Assembly: GCA_002479655.1 (NCBI GenBank)
Contig: DLOQ01000071.1
Span: forward strand, 35,141-40,504
Reading direction: 5' to 3'
Source: Lachnospiraceae bacterium UBA7480
GTDB taxonomy: Bacteria > Bacillota > Clostridia > Lachnospirales > Lachnospiraceae
Length of the DNA: 5,364 nucleotides
A program made the position numbers and the translations under genes. Under the pieces are notes generated by a model. It was not told where the DNA came from and did no database searches. It saw only the letters and a list, made by a program, of their open reading frames with translations. Positions 1-5,274 of the stretch are shown here, in pieces. Position 1 is the stretch's first letter, and each line of letters begins with the position of its first letter.

Positions 1-220
1 AGACATGATAAAAACAGCCGCGTCTTCCGTCATGTCCACACAAAATACTGCCCACGATCTTTCCATCCTCTATCGCAACCACACTCGTAGTAGGATTTCT
101 TTTTAAAAATATCTCAACGCCCCCTCTGGAATCATCCACGCTGCGGATTCCAAACCCTTTAATACTCATCCACAGATCATGAACCTCCTGATAGTCGTCT
201 ATCGTCATTGTCCTTATCAT
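1..220 (-). CDS. GNAT family N-acetyltransferase, N-terminal part (3' end beyond the window)
   Basis: The first 73 codons of an acetyltransferase are present and the rest lies beyond the window edge. The protein begins MIRTMTIDDYQEVHDLW, the usual GNAT opening of a short beta strand followed by a helix. A hairpin of strands follows, reading VVAIEDGKIVGSILCGHDG at about residues 47-65, and then RRGCFYHV, the start of motif A. The acetyl-CoA pyrophosphate loop (R/Q-x-x-G-x-G/A) should come about ten residues later and is not visible. The style (GHDGRRGC) resembles free-standing GNATs such as the YpeA group, which known families use to acetylate small molecules or protein N-termini; the substrate cannot be told. 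The ATG at 218-220 is chosen because AGAGAG lies 8 nt upstream; an in-frame ATG four codons later is the alternative. It starts 34 nt after the stop of the RHH gene with no terminator between, so the two are probably co-transcribed. Confidence 0.85.
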   Translation of the reverse strand, partial: MIRTMTIDDYQEVHDLWMSIKGFGIRSVDDSRGGVEIFLKRNPTTSVVAIEDGKIVGSILCGHDGRRGCFYHV

Positions 221-254
221 TGCTTGTACTCTCTATTCTTTCGATCCCATTATA

Positions 255-1082
255 TTATTTTTTTGCGGAAGATCCCACTTTTGTCTCCGTTTCCAGAAGA
301 AATGCCGCCATCATTTCCTCCATGACATTACAGATCTTGCGTCGGTTTTTAACGCACACACTGCAAAAATCATCATAAAGGACATTAGACACCCTGAAAA
401 CACAGATGATCCTTTCAATATGGATCGGCTTAGTCAAATCAACATGATAAAGCTCCTGAATCTTGTCATAATCCCCGTTTAGCAGCGGATTAAAAAATTT
501 GTCATGACGGGCATACTCAATATATGCAGAAAATAAGTATTCCATCATTTCGCTTTTATTGACCTTCAAATCCTTGCAGCGCTGCGCAAACCTTGTATGG
601 ATCTCTGTAGCCAGCCGATTATACTTTGAGATCCTTAATAATCCAAGATTATTGTTGCAGATCAGATAAGCCGCGATCATTTCCTCCAATACATCACAGA
701 TTCTCTGATTATTTTTTTTGCACTGCTCATTAAATTCTTCATACAAGTGCTCATAGATACGAAAAGCAAACACCTGACGATCTATATGTTTGGAATCCGT
801 AATATCCACACCATAATTAGATCGGATAACAATATGATCCCTTCTGGTCAGGAAATGGACAGCTCCGGGAGTTTTATCACTACACTTAAGATAATCTTTC
901 ACAAAATGTTCCAAAAGATCGCTTTTATTGATTTTTTCCCGTTGGCAATAATCTATCAGCTGCTTATGCAGCTCCGTTGACAATCTGATATTTTTAGACA
1001 CACGGGATAAAATATGTCCGCCTTTTTTATAATTTTCTTCATAAAACTTTTGATACTCTTCATAAAAAAATATTTTTGGCAT
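255..1082 (-). CDS. Putative DNA-binding protein with four tandem ribbon-helix-helix-like units
   Basis: A 275-residue cytoplasmic protein with no signal peptide or membrane segment. I do not recognise it as a named family. Four 36-residue units align without gaps: residues 30-65, 105-140, 153-188 and 227-262. Each reads as a short strand (xxRLSxE), a helix, a turn and a second helix ending in Y/F-L/I, the layout of the Arc/MetJ/CopG fold. Arg (position 4), Cys (position 17: C46, C121, C169, C243) and Glu (position 29) are invariant. Units 1 and 3 share NKS at the turn; units 2 and 4 share IC-x-V-x-EEM-x-AA. The linkers before units 2 and 4 also match (YGVDIT and YHVDLT), so an A-B block of about 122 residues was duplicated. 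RHH domains normally dimerise to bind DNA; this chain could form two pseudo-dimers alone. The start at 1080-1082 is chosen over the in-frame ATG at 1092-1094, because GGAGGTG overlaps that upstream ATG and is correctly spaced for the inner one. It has its own promoter and precedes the GNAT gene. The DNA-binding role is inferred from the fold pattern only. Confidence 0.8.
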   Translation of the reverse strand: MPKIFFYEEYQKFYEENYKKGGHILSRVSKNIRLSTELHKQLIDYCQREKINKSDLLEHFVKDYLKCSDKTPGAVHFLTRRDHIVIRSNYGVDITDSKHIDRQVFAFRIYEHLYEEFNEQCKKNNQRICDVLEEMIAAYLICNNNLGLLRISKYNRLATEIHTRFAQRCKDLKVNKSEMMEYLFSAYIEYARHDKFFNPLLNGDYDKIQELYHVDLTKPIHIERIICVFRVSNVLYDDFCSVCVKNRRKICNVMEEMMAAFLLETETKVGSSAKK

Positions 1083-1085
1083 ATG

Positions 1086-1092
1086 CACCTCC
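1086..1092 (-). promoter_or_regulatory. Shine-Dalgarno GGAGGTG deciding the start of the four-RHH gene
   Basis: GGAGGTG on the minus strand has its GGAGG core 5 nt before the ATG at 1080-1082. The longer in-frame ATG at 1092-1094 would place this site inside the coding region and has only AT-rich sequence without a Shine-Dalgarno upstream. The start is therefore the inner ATG, and the protein begins MPKIFFYEEY. Confidence 0.85.
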
Positions 1093-1111
1093 ATTTATTT
1101 TGCTACAAATA

Positions 1112-1141
1112 ATCATATATTCAATCCTATATAAATGTCAA
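1112..1141 (-). promoter_or_regulatory. Sigma-A type promoter of the RHH-GNAT unit
   Basis: On the minus strand a perfect -35 box TTGACA (1136-1141) and a -10 box TATGAT (1112-1117, five of six consensus bases) are separated by 18 nt. Transcription would begin near 1105, leaving a leader of only about 20 nt before the ATG at 1082. It lies just past the terminator of the lipoprotein unit, so the RHH-GNAT pair is an independent transcription unit. No convincing operator is visible here, only short AT-rich repeats. Confidence 0.8.
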
Positions 1142-1159
1142 TAACAACTTACAAATCTT

Positions 1160-1192
1160 AAAAAAGCGCCAAAAAAGCAGAAGGGCGCTTTT
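1160..1192 (-). terminator. Rho-independent terminator of the lipoprotein operon
   Basis: Read on the minus strand, a 9-bp stem AAAAGCGCC/GGCGCTTTT (arms 1184-1192 and 1162-1170) encloses a 13-nt loop and runs into six Ts (1160-1165 on the complement). It begins 6 nt after the TAG stop of the 670-residue lipoprotein gene and ends about 20 nt before the -35 box of the next unit. Intrinsic terminators have this shape. Transcription in the other direction would also meet a short T run, but no plus-strand gene ends here. Confidence 0.9.
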
Positions 1193-1198
1193 CATTCG

Positions 1199-3211
1199 CT
1201 AATTTCCAAGATACTGCCCGATCAGCTCCTCCGAAAAATAATAGTACCGTATCCTATCATCATTGATCCTGTCGTACCAGTCTCCTTGCCATTCATCGCT
1301 TTGTCCCACTTCCCGGATGTCGCATCCGTCCTCAGTAAAGGAAACGATTTTTCCGTAATAATAAGTAGTCTTTTGATCATAGCTGCTTCCCATTTCAAAA
1401 ATACCCTGATTTGACATGGCGCCTATTACCTTGCCATATCCGCCATAGCAATAATCATATTGATAACTATATACATCGCCATCTGCATAATGCAGGATCT
1501 GCGTTGTTTCATGCGAACAGCTTAATACTACCTCGTATATTCCATCCTGATCCATATCCACGATGCTGAAATACAAGATCCTCGCACCGTTCTGCTGCTG
1601 ATAATCGTCCAGATAAAACCTCTGCCGGTCATCCGTCACGCTGATCAATTCCTTTTCACCTGTTAATACGTCATAATACGCCTGCCTTATCTCCGGCTCC
1701 ATCGGATATGACGCCGTATCCGTCATCGGCACTGCTTCTGCATGCTTTAGCATATACAGCTCCTCTTCCGGCAGGCCTCCCAGAAGACAGGCATCCAGTC
1801 CCACATAAGGAATATCTTCTGCCTGTCCGGTTTCTTCTAGGTTCTGCTGAAATTCTTCATATTCTTCCTGTGATACGCTGATGCCTCCTATTTCATATTC
1901 ACTATCACCGACATAACTGTACCGGGCTTCCGCAGCCGTTTCTTCTGCATAGCCGTCTTTGTCTAATTCCGTAAGCCGGCTGTAATAACCATGATCTGCG
2001 CTGTCACTGCCACCATAGACCCCATTCATATAAACAGGATTCATATGTCTAAATGCAGACTGGAAACCATACACCGCATTATCTTCATAGTGAAATACCG
2101 CTGCATACCCCACTCCGCCATAGTATAGGATAAGCTCATTTTCACCATCATTGTTCAGGTCAGCCAGAACAAATTCATCATAATCCGAAAATCCTTCCCG
2201 GCCATCCCCGCACGGGCTTCCGTAGTGCCATGAATATTCATCCCAGTAAAACTCCTGATTGCCTTCATCATAGCTGATAAACGGCATTTTACTGTTCAGC
2301 ACCATCCAATATGCCAGCATATCCTCAGGTATATCCAACGCTTTGATCTCTTCCCATTCCACGCTTAACAGCTCATCATCCGGCATTTCCGCGTTTCCGC
2401 TGTTGGTGTAAAATTCTTTTTCCGCGTCTGAATCAAAATGACGTTCAATATATTCAATAGAAATCCGTCCATCTTCATAAATCGTAATATAACACCGTTC
2501 AAAAGAATTAGGGCTGTATGCCATCCACATACGTACCTTGTCAAATGGATATTCCTTTATTTCGCCAAATTCTATCAGATCTTTAAATAACGGATCATAT
2601 TTTTCGCCTAAAAGCTCCTGTATCTGCTCCAACTCATTTTCCGTAAAGATCTCGCTTACATCAGTACAGTTCGTATATTCCACTTCCCCTTGGATATAGG
2701 TTCCCGCTGCGGTGGATATCCCTCCGCCGCCAAACCACGCCCGTACATGTGCGTCGTGTGTGACTTCAATAGAATCTTCAAGAAAATGAAAGTAAATGCC
2801 ATGGTCGCCATCCTTATTTTGCAAATAGGCTTCCAGATCCTCATCATACAGCACCGCCGTATCTTCCTCTATAAATGTTGCTGTTCCTTCTGCTGTTCCG
2901 CTATATGATGAATACGTTACATCAAGCGTTACATCAAACGACTCCCCCTCTTTCCAATCGCTGATAACGATCCTTGCCCACTGGTAAGATGCCACGCCTG
3001 TTCGATACCACTCACCTTCATATCCTGCTGCCGCATCATCTGGATCATTCGTTTCCATATTCCCGTCCGATATATTTTCGTCCGGCATATTCTCGTCCGA
3101 CATGATTTCACTGACAGCATTGACGCTTACTTCCTCCTGAATATCCTGACCCGAACAAGCGGTAAACAAGAGCGCCAGGCTGATACCTAAAATAAATATT
3201 GTATTTTTCAT
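1199..3211 (-). CDS. Secreted lipoprotein with a beta-rich domain and two FG-GAP/VCBS-like calcium-loop modules
   Basis: A 670-residue exported lipoprotein. The signal peptide is MKNTIFILGISLALLFTAC, with lipobox F16-T-A-C19, so Cys19 is the predicted lipidated residue on the outer face of the membrane. An acidic spacer follows with a five-residue repeat (SDENM/PDENI/SDGNM, about residues 38-52). Residues 64-180 form a beta-rich domain starting YEGEWYRTG and containing IEVTHDA and a WFGGGG loop. Residues 183-300 are a second mixed domain. Two related modules follow (about 310-432 and 528-645), each centred on a calcium-type loop: D351-x-N353-x-D355-G-x-x-E359 and D552-x-D554-x-D556-G-x-x-E560. 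Such loops occur in FG-GAP/VCBS and dockerin-like domains. The start is the ATG at 3209-3211, which has GAGGGAGG 8 nt upstream; a longer start 12 codons earlier lacks a site and precedes the signal peptide. It lies 42 nt after the 415-residue lipoprotein gene and before a terminator, so it is the last gene of that operon. Its function is unknown; surface binding or adhesion is a guess. Confidence 0.85.
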   Translation of the reverse strand: MKNTIFILGISLALLFTACSGQDIQEEVSVNAVSEIMSDENMPDENISDGNMETNDPDDAAAGYEGEWYRTGVASYQWARIVISDWKEGESFDVTLDVTYSSYSGTAEGTATFIEEDTAVLYDEDLEAYLQNKDGDHGIYFHFLEDSIEVTHDAHVRAWFGGGGISTAAGTYIQGEVEYTNCTDVSEIFTENELEQIQELLGEKYDPLFKDLIEFGEIKEYPFDKVRMWMAYSPNSFERCYITIYEDGRISIEYIERHFDSDAEKEFYTNSGNAEMPDDELLSVEWEEIKALDIPEDMLAYWMVLNSKMPFISYDEGNQEFYWDEYSWHYGSPCGDGREGFSDYDEFVLADLNNDGENELILYYGGVGYAAVFHYEDNAVYGFQSAFRHMNPVYMNGVYGGSDSADHGYYSRLTELDKDGYAEETAAEARYSYVGDSEYEIGGISVSQEEYEEFQQNLEETGQAEDIPYVGLDACLLGGLPEEELYMLKHAEAVPMTDTASYPMEPEIRQAYYDVLTGEKELISVTDDRQRFYLDDYQQQNGARILYFSIVDMDQDGIYEVVLSCSHETTQILHYADGDVYSYQYDYCYGGYGKVIGAMSNQGIFEMGSSYDQKTTYYYGKIVSFTEDGCDIREVGQSDEWQGDWYDRINDDRIRYYYFSEELIGQYLGN
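3061..3105 (-). repeat. Three 15-bp in-frame repeats in the lipoprotein linker
   Basis: Three 15-bp units (3061-3075, 3076-3090, 3091-3105) share a core CGTCCG on the plus strand and encode the five-residue repeat SDENM/PDENI/SDGNM just after the lipidation site. Because the unit is a multiple of three, copy-number changes would lengthen or shorten the acidic linker without a frameshift. Confidence 0.75.
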
Positions 3212-3219
3212 ATATTTAG

Positions 3220-3227
3220 CCTCCCTC
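3220..3227 (-). promoter_or_regulatory. Shine-Dalgarno GAGGGAGG deciding the 670-residue lipoprotein start
   Basis: GAGGGAGG on the minus strand ends 8 nt before the ATG at 3209-3211. It places translation at MKNTIFILG, so the signal peptide is at the extreme N-terminus as expected for a lipoprotein, and it rules out the upstream in-frame ATG at 3245-3247. Confidence 0.8.
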
Positions 3228-3253
3228 GTATTTTCGCCCTTGTACATCCCATC

Positions 3254-4501
3254 TTAAAACCGCGCAAAGTCCGGCATCCACGCTCCGCAATTATTATCCA
3301 GATAAAGACTGTACGCCGGTTCGTCTCTTTCGTCCGTATAAATGTAATAATATTCCAGCGAACCATGAGTAATATACGCTCTTTCATACTCCACTCTTCC
3401 GAGTTCGTCAAAATAGCTGTACCAATATTGGAACGTGGATCCAAACTGAAGATGATAGTGGTGATACTCTCTCTGTCTCAATGTCCCGTTATCATCATAC
3501 TCATAGTACATATTCAGTATACGAACCACTTCTCCATCTATAGACGCATATGCTTCATAGTGCGCCACTCTCCCCGCGTCATCATATTCTATATTTTCTT
3601 CTTCAATGTCAGAAACTGTAGTTCCCATGTAGGATTCATATTTCGTATAATCCACATTTAATCTATCCTCCCACGGATCCCATGGACTAGGTATATTGGC
3701 GCCCAAAAAGGAAAACCCATATATTCCGGAAGTCGTCCATTCATCGGGATCTCTTTGATAATAACGGAGTCCGCAGCCCAGACCGGTCTCTTCATCATAA
3801 TATAAAACCATCCGCATACTGCCATCCGGCAAAGCATACTCATAAAACGGGTCGCTTTCCCCAAAACCATATTGGGATAAAAAATCCTGCTCTTCCACAT
3901 ACCATTCGGTTCGCTCTTCATATGGATTCTGCTCAACATAAACATAAACTCCCTCATGAACCCTTTCCCCTGAATCAGCAGTGTCGGCAGAATCATTCTT
4001 TTCTATTTCATTCCACGCAAGTCCATTTATATTATATATCTCAGATATGTTTCCTTTGTATATCGTTTTCAGTCCGCCGCCAACATACTTCCAAACCTGA
4101 CCGTAGTTGTCGCTGCGAAGATAGAGTTCCTGCTTATCATCATTATCATAATCAAAATATGCATACAAATATCCGTAACCCGCGTTTGTTGCCAAAAATG
4201 CTTCATATACGGTCTTCTCCTCTTCCGGAAGAACAGCTGTTTCACCTTCTATAGGTGTGTTTATCTCTGTTTCATCTTCTACGGGAGCATTTATCTCTGT
4301 TTCATCTTCTACGGAAGCATTTATGTCCGTTCCATCTTCTACAGGGACGTCCGCCTCCGCTTCCTGTATGATGTCTGATCCTTCCATCGGATCTGCAATA
4401 TCCATGCTTCCGGTCTGAATGTTATCCGCTTCCTCCCGTCCGCAGGCACAAAACATTGACAATACTATTACGGTAAAAAATAATTCCAGATATTTTTTCA
4501 T
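3254..4501 (-). CDS. Secreted lipoprotein with an FG-GAP-like loop and C-terminal YD (RHS-like) repeats
   Basis: A 415-residue exported lipoprotein. The signal peptide is MKKYLELFFTVIVLSMFCAC, with Cys20 as the predicted lipidated residue; Phe at -3 is less common than Leu but acceptable. An acidic linker follows with a ten-residue repeat (VEDETEINAP type) at residues 54-93. A calcium-type loop, D117-x-D119-x-D121-x-x-x-E125, lies in YFDYDNDDKQELYL and resembles the modules of the next gene. The middle part (about 180-295) is aromatic-rich and unassigned. Residues 305-395 hold four YD-type repeats: YDDAGR at 306, YDDNG at 335, FDELGR at 364 and YTDERDEP at 388, spaced 29, 29 and 25 residues. 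YD repeats form the beta shell of RHS and teneurin proteins, but four are too few for a full cocoon and no toxin domain follows. It starts with AAGGAG 4 nt upstream of the ATG and is the first gene of the lipoprotein operon. The role is unknown; extracellular ligand binding is an inference. Confidence 0.85.
   Translation of the reverse strand: MKKYLELFFTVIVLSMFCACGREEADNIQTGSMDIADPMEGSDIIQEAEADVPVEDGTDINASVEDETEINAPVEDETEINTPIEGETAVLPEEEKTVYEAFLATNAGYGYLYAYFDYDNDDKQELYLRSDNYGQVWKYVGGGLKTIYKGNISEIYNINGLAWNEIEKNDSADTADSGERVHEGVYVYVEQNPYEERTEWYVEEQDFLSQYGFGESDPFYEYALPDGSMRMVLYYDEETGLGCGLRYYQRDPDEWTTSGIYGFSFLGANIPSPWDPWEDRLNVDYTKYESYMGTTVSDIEEENIEYDDAGRVAHYEAYASIDGEVVRILNMYYEYDDNGTLRQREYHHYHLQFGSTFQYWYSYFDELGRVEYERAYITHGSLEYYYIYTDERDEPAYSLYLDNNCGAWMPDFARF
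4231..4350 (-). repeat. 30-bp in-frame tandem repeat encoding an acidic ten-residue linker repeat
   Basis: Four 30-bp units begin at 4231, 4261, 4291 and 4321. The two central ones differ at a single base (29 of 30), and the outer two are more diverged. They encode VEDGTDINAS, VEDETEINAP, VEDETEINTP and a degenerate IEGETAVLPE. The near identity of the central pair points to recent slippage or unequal exchange. The unit keeps the frame, so this is a probable length-variable stalk. Confidence 0.85.
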
Positions 4502-4505
4502 AATG

Positions 4506-4514
4506 CTCCTTCCT
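4506..4514 (-). promoter_or_regulatory. Shine-Dalgarno AGGAAGGAG of the 415-residue lipoprotein
   Basis: AGGAAGGAG on the minus strand ends 4 nt before the ATG at 4499-4501, a slightly short spacing. Its upstream edge touches the foot of the leader hairpin at 4515-4539, so folding or protein binding there could influence initiation. Confidence 0.75.
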
Positions 4515-4539
4515 GTCAGAGCAGTTTTACTGCGATGAC
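4515..4539 (-). other. Interrupted inverted repeat (leader hairpin) abutting the ribosome binding site
   Basis: On the minus strand arms GTCA/TGAC and GCAGT/ACTGC are separated by a symmetric two-base TC/TC mismatch and close on an AAA loop, giving a 25-nt element. With transcription starting near 4564 it would lie in the mRNA leader, directly upstream of the Shine-Dalgarno. There is no T-tract, so it is not a terminator. It may stabilise the message, tune translation or serve as a DNA operator. Confidence 0.5.
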
Positions 4540-4567
4540 ACGCTCCTTGTCCTTTGCTCTTTCATTT

Positions 4568-4583
4568 GATAGTATATACTATC
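4568..4583. promoter_or_regulatory. Perfect 16-bp palindrome over the -10 box, candidate operator
   Basis: GATAGTATATACTATC is its own reverse complement over all 16 bases and fully contains the -10 hexamer TATACT of the lipoprotein promoter. A dimeric repressor bound here would block RNA polymerase. BcrA-type ABC operons in Firmicutes often carry GntR/YtrA-family repressors, so such a protein encoded upstream is a plausible ligand, but no regulator gene is visible in the window. Confidence 0.65.
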
Positions 4584-4600
4584 CCGACTTTTGTTGTCCA
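4571..4600 (-). promoter_or_regulatory. Sigma-A type promoter of the lipoprotein operon
   Basis: On the minus strand a -35 box TGGACA (4595-4600, five of six) and a -10 box TATACT (4571-4576, five of six) are 18 nt apart, in the 132-nt gap between the ABC ATPase and the first lipoprotein. Transcription would begin near 4564, giving a leader of about 63 nt. No terminator follows the ATPase gene, so read-through from the ABC operon could add to expression. Confidence 0.75.
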
Positions 4601-4633
4601 CACTTATATGCCATTAAATTTACACCTGCCTTA

Positions 4634-5269
4634 TTAAAGATTTACTTTCCTAATCTTTCCCTTTTCAACCTCAAACACATCATCACACAATATATCTATA
4701 TCTTCCCGATTGTGGCTGGCAAGAATAATCAACCTTCCCTCCTCCTTCATCTTAAGAAGCAGACCTCGGATTGCCGCCACTCCCTCCTTGTCTAATCCAT
4801 TCATAGGTTCGTCCAGAATTAAAATAGACTGTTCTTCCATGATTGCCTGAGCAATTCCAAGTCTCTGCCTCATTCCCAGACTATATTTTTTCACCGGCAG
4901 CTTCAGTTCCGGATCCAGACCACAGATTTCCATGGTTTCCCTAATTTGGGTTCTATCTACTTTCCCATTGATTTCCGCTAACATCCTGAGATTTTTCATG
5001 CCGGAATAATATGGTATGAACCCCGGATTTTCAATGATAATTCCCGTATCCTTAATATAATCAACATCCCTGCCGATTACTTTATCATTCACACTGACTT
5101 CTCCGGAAGTTGGTCTTACAAATCCACAAATACATTTCATCAGCATGGTTTTTCCACTGCCATTATTACCCACCAGTCCGTAAATCTTCCCTTCCCGCAT
5201 GGTCATATTTACATCAGATAAAATCAAATGTCCCTTAATATCCAGATTTAAATCCTTAATTTGTATCAT
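4634..5269 (-). CDS. ABC transporter ATP-binding protein, BcrA/LanF-like
   Basis: A 211-residue cytoplasmic ATPase that would power a membrane permease. All nucleotide-binding motifs are present in order: Walker A GNNGSGKT (34-41), signature YSLGMRQRL (129-137), Walker B ILILDEP (149-155), D-loop NGLD (157-160) and H-switch H186. The Q-loop position reads GIIIENPGF, with Glu80 in place of Gln. This glutamate (E-loop) and the YSLGM signature mark the bacitracin/lantibiotic immunity group (BcrA, LanF). At 211 residues it is shorter than BcrA-type proteins of about 300 and essentially lacks the C-terminal extension. The start is the ATG at 5267-5269, with AAGGAGGG 5 nt upstream; a longer in-frame ATG at 5315-5317 overlaps the preceding gene. 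It follows the stop of a membrane-protein gene by 13 nt, so the two are translationally close and probably form one transporter. The exported substrate cannot be told, and no peptide biosynthesis gene lies in the window. Confidence 0.92.
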   Translation of the reverse strand: MIQIKDLNLDIKGHLILSDVNMTMREGKIYGLVGNNGSGKTMLMKCICGFVRPTSGEVSVNDKVIGRDVDYIKDTGIIIENPGFIPYYSGMKNLRMLAEINGKVDRTQIRETMEICGLDPELKLPVKKYSLGMRQRLGIAQAIMEEQSILILDEPMNGLDKEGVAAIRGLLLKMKEEGRLIILASHNREDIDILCDDVFEVEKGKIRKVNL

Positions 5270-5274
5270 ATCAA

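Noticed and set aside
747..980. Plus-strand open frame of 77 codons
   Set aside because: It lies antisense to the RHH gene, lacks a ribosome binding site and resembles no protein; the repeat pattern on the minus strand shows which frame is real.
1113..1133. ATATA/TATAT inverted repeat between the -35 and -10 boxes of the RHH promoter, considered as an autoregulatory operator
   Set aside because: Arms of five A/T bases in AT-rich DNA are expected by chance; no stronger symmetric or direct repeat supports a binding site.
1160..1192. Terminator hairpin considered as bidirectional
   Set aside because: A short T run exists on the plus strand too, but no plus-strand gene ends here, so only the minus-strand function is supported.
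3922..4254. Plus-strand frame of 110 codons and minus-strand frames at 3658-3996 and 3208-3444
   Set aside because: All overlap the 415-residue lipoprotein, whose signal peptide, repeats and motifs are coherent; these frames lack start signals and recognisable domains.
4231..4350. 30-bp repeats considered as a CRISPR array
   Set aside because: The units are directly adjacent with no unique spacers and are in frame with a lipoprotein linker.
4606..4633. Search for a terminator just after the ABC ATPase stop
   Set aside because: Only an 8-bp TAAATTTA palindrome is present, with no GC stem or T-tract.
4535..4795. Plus-strand open frame of 86 codons across the promoter gap
   Set aside because: It has no Shine-Dalgarno, runs antisense into the ABC ATPase and crosses the minus-strand promoter; composition is that of a shadow frame.
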